Below, piece by piece: positions 8,235-16,239 of a DNA stretch of 64,000 nucleotides. This DNA is from CAIJMU01 sp035530275. Lineage in GTDB: Bacteria; Spirochaetota; Spirochaetia; Treponematales; Rectinemataceae. The DNA is taken from positions 186,001-250,000 of the forward strand of contig DATKVC010000010.1 in the NCBI GenBank assembly GCA_035530275.1, written 5' to 3'. A program made the position numbers and the translations under genes. Each line of letters opens with the position of its first letter. Within the stretch, counting starts at the first letter, position 1. Below the pieces are notes generated by a model, which saw only the letters and a program-made list of their open reading frames with translations, was not told the DNA's origin and searched no databases.

Positions 8235-9175
8235 CGCCTTATGTCCAATTCCAGACCCTCCCGCGCGAGTATCACCTCGATGCCCCGCGCCTCAAGGTGG
8301 TCGAGATAGGACGCGGCGTTCCGGAGTAGCAGGTCGATTTTCCTGTCGGAATAGTTGGGTTCGTGATGAAACAGGATGAGTCGCTTGATGCCCCAGGTGG
8401 CCGCAAAATCTGAGGCGAGGCTGAAGGAAGAATGCCCCCAATTGTTCTTTTCAATCGCTTCGCCCAAGGTATACTGAGCGTCAATGATCAGGGCATCGAG
8501 GTCGCCGAAGTATCTCGCGTTTTCGGCGGTCTTGACGAATTCGGCGGAGTCGAGCTCGGTATCTGTCGAATAGACGACCTTTACGCCCTCGGCCTCGACG
8601 AGATAGCTATGACAGCCCCCGGGATGACGCATAGGGCGATAGTGGACGTTCGCGATCCCGATGCGCTGGGCCTGGCCGCGGAGCACCACGAATTCCGAAC
8701 GCGCTTTCATCGCCGACATGCTTATCGGGAAATAAGGCTCCCGCATCTGCGCCTCGAGGACTTCCCTGAAATCGGGCCGAGGGCTGTAATAATGGATGGC
8801 ATTATCCGGATCGAATGCAGGCGCAAAATAGGGCAAGCCTTGGATATGGTCCCAGTGGAAATGAGAGAAGAAAATATGGCAGTTTGCGGGCCGCTTCGAC
8901 GCCGAGATATCAAGACCGAGCTCGCGTATGCCCGTTCCCGCGTCGAATATGATGCGATGCCCGACATCGGCAGCGATCTCGACGCAGGCCGTATTGCCGC
9001 CCACGGTATTGAAGAGGTAGTCGGGAAGGGAAGCGAGGAATTTCTCCCGGGATGAAGCGTCCGAGAGATCTGCCGGGCGCATCCTTTCGGCGATGGCTGA
9101 AATCTTGGACCTCAGTCTTGCCGGCCCGAGCGGGGTCGGAATCGAGCCCCTAACGCCCCAGAATCGCAGCTTCAT
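8231..9175 (-). CDS. MBL-fold metallohydrolase
   Basis: A 314-residue metallo-beta-lactamase-fold hydrolase, starting with the typical 'MKLRFWGVRGSIPTP' strand. The metal-binding motif 'SHFHWDHIQG' gives H105, H107, D109 and H110. Later ligands are likely in 'RPMRHPGGCHSY' (His), 'VYSTDTEL' (Asp) and 'ILFHHEP' (His). This subgroup includes predicted cyclic-nucleotide phosphodiesterases and RNase Z-like enzymes; the substrate here is unknown. It overlaps the YkgJ-like gene by 26 nt and the 73-residue gene by 4 nt, so it belongs to the mltG-dnaG-rpoD transcription unit. Confidence 0.92.
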   Translation of the reverse strand: MKLRFWGVRGSIPTPLGPARLRSKISAIAERMRPADLSDASSREKFLASLPDYLFNTVGGNTACVEIAADVGHRIIFDAGTGIRELGLDISASKRPANCHIFFSHFHWDHIQGLPYFAPAFDPDNAIHYYSPRPDFREVLEAQMREPYFPISMSAMKARSEFVVLRGQAQRIGIANVHYRPMRHPGGCHSYLVEAEGVKVVYSTDTELDSAEFVKTAENARYFGDLDALIIDAQYTLGEAIEKNNWGHSSFSLASDFAATWGIKRLILFHHEPNYSDRKIDLLLRNAASYLDHLEARGIEVILAREGLELDIRR

Positions 9176-9647
9176 CGAGCAACTCCGGCGCCTTGCGCGC
9201 CGTCTCCCGGTCGACTCGGATGAGACCGCTCGCGCGTCGCGAGGCGAGGGCCTCTTCTATTTCCTGCCGGGCATGGAGTGCTCCCGAATCGATGCCGGGG
9301 CAGTAACCCGACTCCTCCGACCAGGTATCCCGGGATTCCAGGATCGATGACCAGAACGGATAGGTCGAACATTGTATGGGCCTCGCATCGTAGACATCGC
9401 AGCCATTTTTGCCCCAGAAGATGCAGGAATGGTCGGATCTTTCCCGGAGGCTGAGCGCAAAATGCTCACCCATGTCCACGAACCTACAATATCGGGAGAT
9501 GAGGGATGAAAAATCAAGGGCGAGGGCTGCCATCAGCCTGCGGACGTCGCCCGCCGCCAGGAACACATAGCCGGGTTCACCCGTGCAGCATCGGGAACAT
9601 CTGGTGCAGCCGAAGCGCAAGCCCTCGTCCCAGAACGCAGCGTCCAT
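9150..9647 (-). CDS. YkgJ-family cysteine-cluster protein
   Basis: A 165-residue protein with the Cys spacing of the YkgJ zinc/iron-chelating family: 'FGCTRCSRCCTGEPG' (C14, C17, C20, C21), then 'HSCIFWGKNGCDVYDARP', 'QCSTYPFW' and a Cys in 'GYCPGI'. The biochemical role of this family is unknown. It is the first gene of the - strand operon. It lies just after the tRNA-Tyr terminator and has AAGGAG 6 nt before its ATG. Its 3' end overlaps the MBL-fold gene. Confidence 0.9.
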   Translation of the reverse strand: MDAAFWDEGLRFGCTRCSRCCTGEPGYVFLAAGDVRRLMAALALDFSSLISRYCRFVDMGEHFALSLRERSDHSCIFWGKNGCDVYDARPIQCSTYPFWSSILESRDTWSEESGYCPGIDSGALHARQEIEEALASRRASGLIRVDRETARKAPELLDEAAILGR

Positions 9648-9664
9648 GTCGACTCCTTAAATCA

Positions 9665-9689
9665 AAACCCCCTCCAAAGGAGGGGGTTT
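9665..9689 (-). terminator. Hairpin terminator after tRNA-Tyr
   Basis: A perfect 11-bp stem (AAACCCCCTCC / GGAGGGGGTTT, 9665-9675 with 9679-9689) with a 3-nt loop. On the - strand it ends in GGTTTTGATTT, a U-rich tail. It lies 3 nt after tRNA-Tyr and before the YkgJ-like gene, so it probably separates stable-RNA from mRNA transcription. Confidence 0.8.
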
Positions 9690-9691
9690 CT

Positions 9692-9773
9692 TGGGGAGAG
9701 AAGGATTCGAACCTTCGAAGGCGTAGCCAACAGATTTACAGTCTGCCCCCTTTGACCGCTCGGGAATCTCCCC
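9692..9773 (-). tRNA. tRNA-Tyr (GTA)
   Basis: An 82-nt class II tRNA with acceptor stem GGGGAGA/TCTCCCC and discriminator A. The anticodon arm is GCAGACTGTAAATCTGT with anticodon GTA. It has a long variable arm (about GGCTACGCCTTC) and a T arm with GGTTCGAATCC. The 3' CCA is not encoded. It lies 27 nt downstream of tRNA-Thr on the same strand and is followed by a strong terminator. Confidence 0.96.
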
Positions 9774-9800
9774 AAAGTGACGACTAGCAGGCGTCGGTCG

Positions 9801-9873
9801 AGCCATCTCCCGGAATCGAACCGAGGACCTCGAGATTACAAGTCACGCGCTCTACCGACTGAGCTAAGATGGC
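9801..9873 (-). tRNA. tRNA-Thr (TGT)
   Basis: A 73-nt tRNA: acceptor GCCATCT/AGATGGC, D arm GCTC-AGTCGGTA-GAGC, anticodon loop CTTGTAA (anticodon TGT, Thr), T arm CTCGG-TTCGATT-CCGGG, discriminator T. CCA is not encoded. By my folding the anticodon stem (CGTGA/TCTCG) has a U-U mismatch at 29-41. It is probably co-transcribed with tRNA-Tyr. Confidence 0.95.
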
Positions 9874-9929
9874 GTCTTCAACGAGGACGAAATTACCCGA
9901 AGGCCAACGAGTGCGTCAAGTGGAGATGT

Positions 9930-12017
9930 TTATCGAAGCGGCGCGTAATAGCCGATTTCATCCCTTCCGCTCTTGTGGAAGAGCCACGCCTCGAGGGCTA
10001 CCGTCATCTGCCTCTCGCCGAAATCGGGGTCGTCCGCGGACTCAAAGCTGAATTCATAGCGACCGCTTGGCGCCGATCGCAGCATGGTTGGCAGATCATT
10101 GATGCCCCGCGGGGCCTCCGCCCGAATGAAGCTCCCCCCGCTTCGCTTTACCAAGTAACGCAGGGATGCGTCCGGAGTGCCGTCTCCGATGAGGACAACA
10201 TAGAAGGCGATGCCGTTATTTGTGAGGAGGGCAGCGAGTTCGGAAAGAGAGACGGACTGGAGCGAGGCGTCATCTAGGCTTCCCGAACTAAAATAGACCA
10301 CGGCGTCACGAACGCCGGAAGGCATCAGCGTATTGACAGCCTGTCTCAGCCCTAGGTCGAAGCGCCCGCTCGTTTCCGGCTTGACCCTCAGCGCCCGAAC
10401 AAGGCTCGTGAGATCAGGAGACGCGGCCGGTCTTTGGAGGATAATCGGTACCTTTCCGGCCGACACTGCGCCGAGTCGGTCATCGCCTTGCAGCGATGCG
10501 GTAAAATCGCCGAGGAGACTCGCGAGCTCGCTCCCCGCCAGGGCCATCGCCGGGGATCTCTCGATGAGGGCGACGCAGCGAAAGCCCGGAGTCGTTGTGC
10601 CGGAACCGAGGAACTCGACCTTTTTGGCCGGTGCTACGCTTACGGTGGTCTTTATAATCGGTTTGCCGGCTTCCTGCACCGTGCTCCGCGCATGCAGAGT
10701 TTCCGAAAGGTAGAAATTGGCCGCGTTCAAACCGACGACGGGTCGCCCCCATCGGTCCTTCACATCCGCGGAAACGCGAACCAGGGGGAAGGACGAAGCG
10801 TCGATCCTCGAAATTTCGACATCGAAGCCCCGGGCCAGATCCGAAGATTCGTTGAGAACGGAGATCGAGGAATTATTGAAATCGCAGGCGAGAATGCCGC
10901 CCATGTAGTCCGCCACGGCGCTGGTGATGCGCGGCCTGGCGTCGGAAGATCGATAGATTTCGTCGAGCCTTTCGGTTCCGAGATCGATGGAAACGACGCG
11001 ATCGCTGTCGGCGACGAGGAGGGCCTGGCCTCCTTCCCAGGAAGAGAGGCCTTCCGGAAAATGGAGTTGCCCGTCGGCGAGACTTCCGATGTAATTGCCC
11101 GATTCGTCGAAGGAATAAATGGTCTTTGCCTCGGAATCGGCCACGTAGACGTTGCCATTGACCCAGGCGATGCCCGTCGGGCTGCGGAAGCCTGGGAAAT
11201 CTCCTGAAGAGCCGCCAAAGTTCAGGATGGCTTGGCCGTTGGGATCGAATTTTAGCACCCGAGCGTTGCCGAAATCCGTGACGTAGATATATCCGGAGCC
11301 GTCGATGGTCATGAACTGGGGACCGAGCAGCTGTTTATCTCCACGTCCGGTCGAGAAAAAGAGCCGGGTTCCCGCGCTCGAGACCTTTGCTATCCGGTCG
11401 CCGTTGAATTCGGAAATCATGAGACTGCCGTCGGTGAGTTTGGCAATTCCGAAAGGCCTGTCGAGACCATCCAATCCGCCGGATATGCGCTGCTTTACGA
11501 GACCATTGGGGTCGAGCCTGAGCACCTGTTCCGATCCTTGGGCAACGACATAAAAGCTGCCGTCGGGCTGCGGCAATAAGGAGGCAGGTCGCAGAAACTG
11601 CGGATTGGATCCGGCATGCCCCTCGAATCTATGCGCCTCGATATATCGCGGAGGTGTCGTTTCGGTGTCCAAGGCCCTTCGCGCCCGGATGGTTTCGACG
11701 AGGGCGGTGAGCGAGGACGGCGTGTCGGGAAGCGAAAGCAAGGGCGCCCAGGTCGTGAGCGCGGTCGACTCGAAGCCCGAACGATAGTAGGCCTTGCCGA
11801 GCCAATCCAGGACTATAGGTTCGCCCGGATCCCAGGCGAGGGCCTTTTCGAAGAGCAGGATGGACTCGGAGATGCGGCCTTGGTTGTACGCGATGACGCC
11901 GAGGCGCAACTGCTCCGCGGCGCCGGGAGACCCGAGCTCGGTGTTCCACTGAGCGCCGACAGAGCCCACGAATGCCAGCGCAAGAGCCAATGCGAATGCC
12001 GATCGTGACGGTTTCAC
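9930..12017 (-). CDS. Exported TPR / NHL-propeller / VWA-domain protein
   Basis: A 695-residue protein with a signal peptide ('SAFALALALAFVGSVGAQ'). One or two TPR units follow ('AEQLRLGVIAYNQGRISESI'), then an NHL-type beta-propeller (about residues 120-390; 'GLDRPFGIAKLTDGSLMISE', 'GYIYVTDFGNARVLKFDPNG'). The C-terminal region is VWA-like (about 490-640; 'RCVALIERSPAMALAG', 'DAVVYFSSGSLDDA'). The GTG at 12017 is chosen because it overlaps the upstream stop (GTGA), gives a clean signal peptide, and has GGAGG 9 nt before it; the open frame continues further upstream only inside the neighbour gene. It is probably a periplasmic or surface scaffold. The last Asp of the metal-site motif is not obvious, so metal binding is uncertain. 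Confidence 0.88.
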   Translation of the reverse strand: MKPSRSAFALALALAFVGSVGAQWNTELGSPGAAEQLRLGVIAYNQGRISESILLFEKALAWDPGEPIVLDWLGKAYYRSGFESTALTTWAPLLSLPDTPSSLTALVETIRARRALDTETTPPRYIEAHRFEGHAGSNPQFLRPASLLPQPDGSFYVVAQGSEQVLRLDPNGLVKQRISGGLDGLDRPFGIAKLTDGSLMISEFNGDRIAKVSSAGTRLFFSTGRGDKQLLGPQFMTIDGSGYIYVTDFGNARVLKFDPNGQAILNFGGSSGDFPGFRSPTGIAWVNGNVYVADSEAKTIYSFDESGNYIGSLADGQLHFPEGLSSWEGGQALLVADSDRVVSIDLGTERLDEIYRSSDARPRITSAVADYMGGILACDFNNSSISVLNESSDLARGFDVEISRIDASSFPLVRVSADVKDRWGRPVVGLNAANFYLSETLHARSTVQEAGKPIIKTTVSVAPAKKVEFLGSGTTTPGFRCVALIERSPAMALAGSELASLLGDFTASLQGDDRLGAVSAGKVPIILQRPAASPDLTSLVRALRVKPETSGRFDLGLRQAVNTLMPSGVRDAVVYFSSGSLDDASLQSVSLSELAALLTNNGIAFYVVLIGDGTPDASLRYLVKRSGGSFIRAEAPRGINDLPTMLRSAPSGRYEFSFESADDPDFGERQMTVALEAWLFHKSGRDEIGYYAPLR

Positions 12018-12703
12018 CCGTGGTTTCCTCCGCCGTCGATTTCCATCGCCCGGGCATGTTCGAGAATTTCCGCATGATCCGGGCATAGGACGAGAGCCCG
12101 CTCGATGAGTTCCTTGCCCTCGTCGCTCCGCCCGCTTTGATGACAGGCCCAGGCTAGGGAATCTAAATAAGCGGGATTGTCCGGCGCTTGGGCGAGGGCT
12201 CTCCGACAGCAAGCGAGAGCCCTCGCCATGTCCTTTCCCGTCGCCGCGAGCACATAGCCGAGCCCATTGAGCGCATTCGCGTTGTTCGCGTCGAAGGTAA
12301 GGGCCTTTTCATACCACCGCAACGCATCGTCGCCTCGCCCCTGCTCCCAGGCGGCATAGGCGAATCCAGTGCAGGTCTGCACCGATTCGAAACCGGCCGC
12401 GGAGAGCCGCTCCAATTCGTATTCCGCAAGCTTCGCCCTTCCCGTCCTTAGGTAGATCCAGGAAAGCAAAAGACGACATTGGCAGATTCTGAGCGCCTCG
12501 TCCGAGCCCGTCACGACCTGTTCGAGGTAGAGGAGGGCCGTGTCCCAGTGCTCGAGTCTGGCATGGACGAGACCCAGCAGATAGGCCAATTCCAGGTGAT
12601 TGACCAAGGTCGAATCGACCGCGTCGAGCAGGCCGAGACTGGCTTCCCATTCTCCATCTGCATAGGCGCGGGCCGCCTCGCGCAGGGGTTCCGACAAGGG
12701 CAT
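12014..12703 (-). CDS. TPR-repeat protein
   Basis: A 229-residue soluble protein made of tandem TPR units, for example 'LAYLLGLVHARLEHWDTALL', 'GFAYAAWEQGRGDDALRWYE', 'LGYVLAATGKDMARALACC' and 'LAWACHQSGRSDEGKELIER'. There is no signal peptide, so it is probably a cytoplasmic adaptor. Its ATG overlaps the surE stop (TGATG) and its stop overlaps the GTG of the NHL/VWA gene (GTGA). The three genes are therefore translationally coupled. Partner unknown. Confidence 0.88.
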   Translation of the reverse strand: MPLSEPLREAARAYADGEWEASLGLLDAVDSTLVNHLELAYLLGLVHARLEHWDTALLYLEQVVTGSDEALRICQCRLLLSWIYLRTGRAKLAEYELERLSAAGFESVQTCTGFAYAAWEQGRGDDALRWYEKALTFDANNANALNGLGYVLAATGKDMARALACCRRALAQAPDNPAYLDSLAWACHQSGRSDEGKELIERALVLCPDHAEILEHARAMEIDGGGNHG

Positions 12704-13437
12704 CAGGACCAGGGGGTTCCGAGGGGCCCCATGTCGACGGATTGCGGGTTGACGATGATGGCCGAGATCGCCACCTCGCCCTTGCTGACCACGTCATGAT
12801 CGGAACCCTCTTCCGCGAGGGTTTCGATCCTGGTGTCGGAAAGAAAGCAATACGAATAGCCGTCCGGTGCGTCGAAGGACCTGAGCTTGTCGTAATAGCG
12901 TCGTTTGCTCGGAAAGGCCCAACGCCCCATGAGCCCTTCATCCTCGGAGCTCGGAGCGTTGATGTTGAGAAAGGTACCGGGTTTCCAGGCACCGATGAGG
13001 CTCGCGAGATGACGGCGCACGAAACTCGCCGCGGCCTGATACTTCATGGGATCGTGATAGGAGGCGCAGGATACGGCTATCGAGGGCAGACCGTGTATGC
13101 TGGCCTGCCTCGCCGCGCCGCAGGTGCCCGAATAGACGATGTCCGTGCCTAGATTAGGGCCTCGATTGATGCCGGACACGACGATATCCGCGGTGAAGGG
13201 TATGGCGCCGAGGCCGGCGAGGATGACGCAATCGGCCGGAGTGCCCGAACAGGACCAGGCGTTATGGCTCTGCTTGCGGATCTTTCCGGCCGTCTTGAGG
13301 CTCATCGCGTGCGAGACGCCGGAGCGCTCCTGGTCAGGGGCGAAAATGCAAACCTCGTGCTCACGTCCCAGTTCTTCAGCGATGGATCTGAGGCCCTCGG
13401 CATGGATCCCGTCGTCGTTCGTTACGAGTATCTTCAT
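12703..13437 (-). CDS. surE: 5'/3'-nucleotidase SurE
   Basis: Metal-dependent nucleoside-monophosphate phosphatase involved in nucleotide salvage and stationary-phase survival. The 244-residue protein starts 'MKILVTNDDG' with the metal-binding D8 and D9. It has 'APDQERSGVSHAMSL' with the conserved Ser, and 'VVSGINRGPNLGTDIVYSGT' with the Asn ligand. Length matches the family. It follows the galactokinase-like gene by 38 nt and is coupled to the downstream TPR gene. Confidence 0.97.
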   Translation of the reverse strand: MKILVTNDDGIHAEGLRSIAEELGREHEVCIFAPDQERSGVSHAMSLKTAGKIRKQSHNAWSCSGTPADCVILAGLGAIPFTADIVVSGINRGPNLGTDIVYSGTCGAARQASIHGLPSIAVSCASYHDPMKYQAAASFVRRHLASLIGAWKPGTFLNINAPSSEDEGLMGRWAFPSKRRYYDKLRSFDAPDGYSYCFLSDTRIETLAEEGSDHDVVSKGEVAISAIIVNPQSVDMGPLGTPWS

Positions 13438-13475
13438 ATTAAACCCGGAACGGGTCGCAGCCTCCCGTCATTGCT

Positions 13476-14618
13476 TCAGTCGATGACCCGCATTGAGCCT
13501 TCAAGATCGGTCTCGTACACGGCCGGTCTGAATCCGAAAATTCTTTCATATTCCTCGAGCCGTCGTCGGTAATCATCGACCGATTCCCTTTTCATGATGC
13601 TGACTGTGCAACCACCGAAGCCTTGACCGGTCAGCCGGGAACAAAGAATGCCATCGGTCTCCATGGCCCTTTTTTGGAGCCAGTCGACTTCCGGACAGGA
13701 CACTTCGTACAAGTTGCGGAGAGAAGTATGGGATCGGGCGAGAATTTTGCCGAAGGAGGCTTCGTCGCCGTCGACGAGGGCCTGTTCGGCTTCCTTAACC
13801 CGTCGATGCTCCTCGGAGAGGTGGAGAGCCCTTCGCCTGACGCTTTCGGGGAGCTGTCCCATCAACTCTTCGATTTCCTCGGGCGCGAAATCCCTGATGT
13901 TCTTCTTTCCGCTCGGATCGAGAATGGCCAAGGCCTGCCGGACGCTGCCGCCCCGCTGCTCCTCCTCGATGGTCGCGGGCAATCTCGGCACTTTCGAATC
14001 GGTGAGGACAACGGCCCAGTCGCCGTCGAAAAAGGGGAGAGAATGGCGGCGGGCAGTCCTGAGATCCACGATGGTCGCCGCGTGTGGCGTCGAGCAGGCC
14101 GCGATAAGGAAGTCATCAACTCGCCCGGGGAGGCCGAAAAAGTCCGATTCGGCCTTCCATGCGAAGTCCGCGACCTCGTCGTTCTTCAGGATAAGCTTGA
14201 ATTGGGACTTGAGCGCCATGGTCATAGCCAGGAGCAGGGCCGAGGATGAGGCGAAACCCAATCCCATCGGCACTTCCCCGGCAATAGTCACATTGAGGCC
14301 GGTTGTCACGTAGCCCGAACGATTGAATTTGTCGAGAATCGCCTTGGGGTAGTTTGCCCAGCGATCTTCTTTTTTGTACTTGAGGGAGGCCGATCCGGTT
14401 CTTTTCCGCTCGCCGAGATCAGCCGCGAAGAATCGCAGCGACGAGTCGCGGCGTTCGGAAATCGACACGGAAACGTCATAGGAGATGGCCGCAGCGAGAA
14501 CAAGCCCCTCCGCCGAGGGGGTCTGATCGCCGAGAAGCTTGATCAGTCCCGGCGCGGTGGCGACGATTTGGGGATATTCCTCGAATTCGGCACGGTGCAG
14601 GGCGACGATGTCCTTCAT
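13476..14618 (-). CDS. GHMP kinase of the galactokinase family, divergent sugar-binding motif
   Basis: A 380-residue protein with galactokinase architecture: the GHMP ATP-binding motif 'MGLGFASSSAL' (118-128), the catalytic-base region 'GLPGRVDDFLIA' (predicted D168), and C-terminal motif 3 'RLTGQGFGGCTVSI'. The N-terminal galactokinase signature (canonical GRxNLIGEHTDY) here reads 'GLIKLLGDQTPS' (24-35). The Arg, the Glu-His pair and the Asp-Tyr that contact galactose and its phosphate are therefore changed. It is clearly an ATP-dependent small-molecule kinase, but the substrate may not be galactose, so I give no symbol. GAGG lies 6-7 nt before the ATG. It heads an operon with surE and has a good promoter upstream. 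Confidence 0.85.
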   Translation of the reverse strand: MKDIVALHRAEFEEYPQIVATAPGLIKLLGDQTPSAEGLVLAAAISYDVSVSISERRDSSLRFFAADLGERKRTGSASLKYKKEDRWANYPKAILDKFNRSGYVTTGLNVTIAGEVPMGLGFASSSALLLAMTMALKSQFKLILKNDEVADFAWKAESDFFGLPGRVDDFLIAACSTPHAATIVDLRTARRHSLPFFDGDWAVVLTDSKVPRLPATIEEEQRGGSVRQALAILDPSGKKNIRDFAPEEIEELMGQLPESVRRRALHLSEEHRRVKEAEQALVDGDEASFGKILARSHTSLRNLYEVSCPEVDWLQKRAMETDGILCSRLTGQGFGGCTVSIMKRESVDDYRRRLEEYERIFGFRPAVYETDLEGSMRVID

Positions 14619-14705
14619 GAATGCCTCATCCGGGGCTCCGATGGTTGGATCGCGTTCTGGTCCGACCGGGCCGCGGATTTCCTCCTCACTATTTCCTTTA
14701 GGAGG

Positions 14706-14734
14706 ATACTACACTACATGAGGTTCGCCTTCAA
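14706..14734 (-). promoter_or_regulatory. Putative sigma-70 promoter of the GHMP kinase-surE operon
   Basis: On the - strand TTGAAG (14734-14729), a 17-nt spacer and TAGTAT (14711-14706). Transcription would begin near 14699, about 80 nt before the kinase ATG. The site overlaps an ATG at 14718 on the + strand that might otherwise start the divergent lipoprotein gene, which argues for the later start at 14802. Confidence 0.5.
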
Positions 14735-14801
14735 GGAAAAAGCGGCCAAAGGCAAGGAAGGTATTTTGACATCGAAGGATGAGGGATACTATGATGGTGC
14801 C

Positions 14802-15371
14802 ATGGTTCGATGTTTCGTTCCGGCCCTGCTCCTTGCGGCAGCCTTCGCAATGACCTCCTGCGCGACAACGGCGACCCAGCCATCGCCCCCCCCGGCCGCG
14901 CCCATCGCCACCCAATCGACGGAACCCGCGCCCCACCCTTCATCCAGCCCCCCACCTTCCCAACCCAAGACCTTCGATCCCTCAGCCGTGACTCAGGAAA
15001 TGAGAAAGGCGACTTTTTCCGATGCCCAGATCCTCATCGAAAAGTTGAACTCGATCATCCAGGCCAAGGATTTCGAGGGGTGGAAGACCTATCTTACACC
15101 GGCCTATATCGGGTATTACTCCGACCCTGTCGTCCTTGCGAGATTGTCCGAATCCCCCGTCCTCAAGAACAATGGCATCGTCCTCCATAGCCTGCAGGAC
15201 TACTTCCTTCAGGTAGTCTATCGTTCCCGCCAAAACGCGCGACTCGACGATATCGATTTCGTCAGCGAAGACAGCATCGTCGCCATCACCTTGAGTCCTC
15301 AAGGCGATCGACTCGTCCTATATGATCTTCAAAGGCAGAATGATTCCTGGAAGATAGGAATTGGGAGGTAA
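14802..15371 (+). CDS. Hypothetical lipoprotein
   Basis: A 189-residue protein beginning 'MVRCFVPALLLAAAFAMTSC', a short n-region and hydrophobic core ending in a spirochaete-type relaxed lipobox with C20. A Pro/Ser/Thr/Gln-rich linker follows (about 21-65), then a 120-residue globular domain ('ILIEKLNSIIQAKDFEGWK', 'DFVSEDSIVAITLSPQGDRL'). That domain resembles NTF2-like small alpha+beta folds; I cannot name a family. An in-frame ATG at 14718 with GGAGGA upstream would add 28 residues before the signal peptide and is less likely. The stop overlaps the next gene (TAATGATG). Confidence 0.75.
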   Translation: MVRCFVPALLLAAAFAMTSCATTATQPSPPPAAPIATQSTEPAPHPSSSPPPSQPKTFDPSAVTQEMRKATFSDAQILIEKLNSIIQAKDFEGWKTYLTPAYIGYYSDPVVLARLSESPVLKNNGIVLHSLQDYFLQVVYRSRQNARLDDIDFVSEDSIVAITLSPQGDRLVLYDLQRQNDSWKIGIGR

Positions 15372-16147
15372 TGATGAAGGTAGGTATCCGCGCGACCCTT
15401 GCGGCCTTTGCCGCACTGTTCATTCTGGTTCCCGCATCCCTCGGTTGGTCTCAGTCGCAAGGCAACGCGCCGTCCGCGACGACGCAGGGAGCTTCGACCC
15501 AACCAGCCCAGAAGACGGTCGAGGAAAGCTATCTCCAGTCCTCGCTCGAGACAATGATCATCAAGGAACAGTCACAAGCCGAAAGCCGCGACATGAAGAT
15601 GGTCGCCCTGCAATACGCCAAGCAGGCTATCGATGGCGGCCGCAAGAACGATGACATACGAAAATCCCTCGAATTCCTTGCCACCGAAACCTCGACCCTC
15701 GTGATCCGATCGGGCGGAACCGGGCGCGCGCTCAACGATTACCCAGATGTCCGCGCAAAGGCCTGCGACTACCTCGCCGATTTCCCCTCGGAGGATACCA
15801 AGGACGCCTTGATCAAGGTCGTGCTTGCGGACAACGAACCCATGGTACTCTCCGCCGCGATCCGCTCACTCGGAAAGATCGGCTTGGATGACAACGATGA
15901 TGTGACGCAGAGCATCGCCTACATCGTCAACCGCTATGACATACTCCAGCCCGACAACAGCCTTGCTTTCGAAAGCCTCGTCGCCTTCGAGAGACTCAAC
16001 GACAAGATCGGCGGACTCAAGGACCCCAGCGCCATCCGGTCGATCATCAAGATAGCGGAAGGCAACTATATCGCGCCTGTCAGACAGAAGGCCTCGGCCT
16101 TGCTTGCCAAGATAAAAAGTACCTTGGCGGGCAAGGGCGGGAACTGA
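15371..16147 (+). CDS. Exported HEAT-repeat-like protein
   Basis: A 258-residue protein with a signal peptide ('IRATLAAFAALFILVPASLGW', shown in part, then SQSQ), a Gln/Thr/Ala-rich linker, and an all-helical solenoid with HEAT-like units ('VRAKACDYLADFPSEDTKDAL', split by turns; 'VLSAAIRSLGKIGLDDND'). It is probably a periplasmic protein-protein interaction module. GGGAGGT precedes two adjacent ATG codons (15371, 15374); either may be used. It overlaps the lipoprotein stop, so the two proteins likely act together. A terminator follows. Confidence 0.8.
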   Translation: MMKVGIRATLAAFAALFILVPASLGWSQSQGNAPSATTQGASTQPAQKTVEESYLQSSLETMIIKEQSQAESRDMKMVALQYAKQAIDGGRKNDDIRKSLEFLATETSTLVIRSGGTGRALNDYPDVRAKACDYLADFPSEDTKDALIKVVLADNEPMVLSAAIRSLGKIGLDDNDDVTQSIAYIVNRYDILQPDNSLAFESLVAFERLNDKIGGLKDPSAIRSIIKIAEGNYIAPVRQKASALLAKIKSTLAGKGGN

Positions 16148-16164
16148 AATCCCTTTCGTGCAGT

Positions 16165-16186
16165 GAGGCCCCCGGGTGGGGGCCTC
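16165..16186 (+). terminator. Hairpin terminator after the lipoprotein/HEAT operon
   Basis: A 9-bp perfect stem GAGGCCCCC/GGGGGCCTC with loop GGGT, followed by AGTCTTT. The T-run is short, but the stem is strong and sits 18 nt after the stop codon. Confidence 0.7.
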
Positions 16187-16239
16187 AGTCTTTGCAGGGC
16201 TTCGAAATGGCGGTATCTTAAGAGGAAGAGGGGGTAACC

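Noticed and set aside
14718..14801. Earlier ATG (14718) as start of the lipoprotein
   Set aside because: It has a GGAGGA upstream, but it would place 28 hydrophilic residues before the signal peptide and overlaps a good promoter for the divergent operon.
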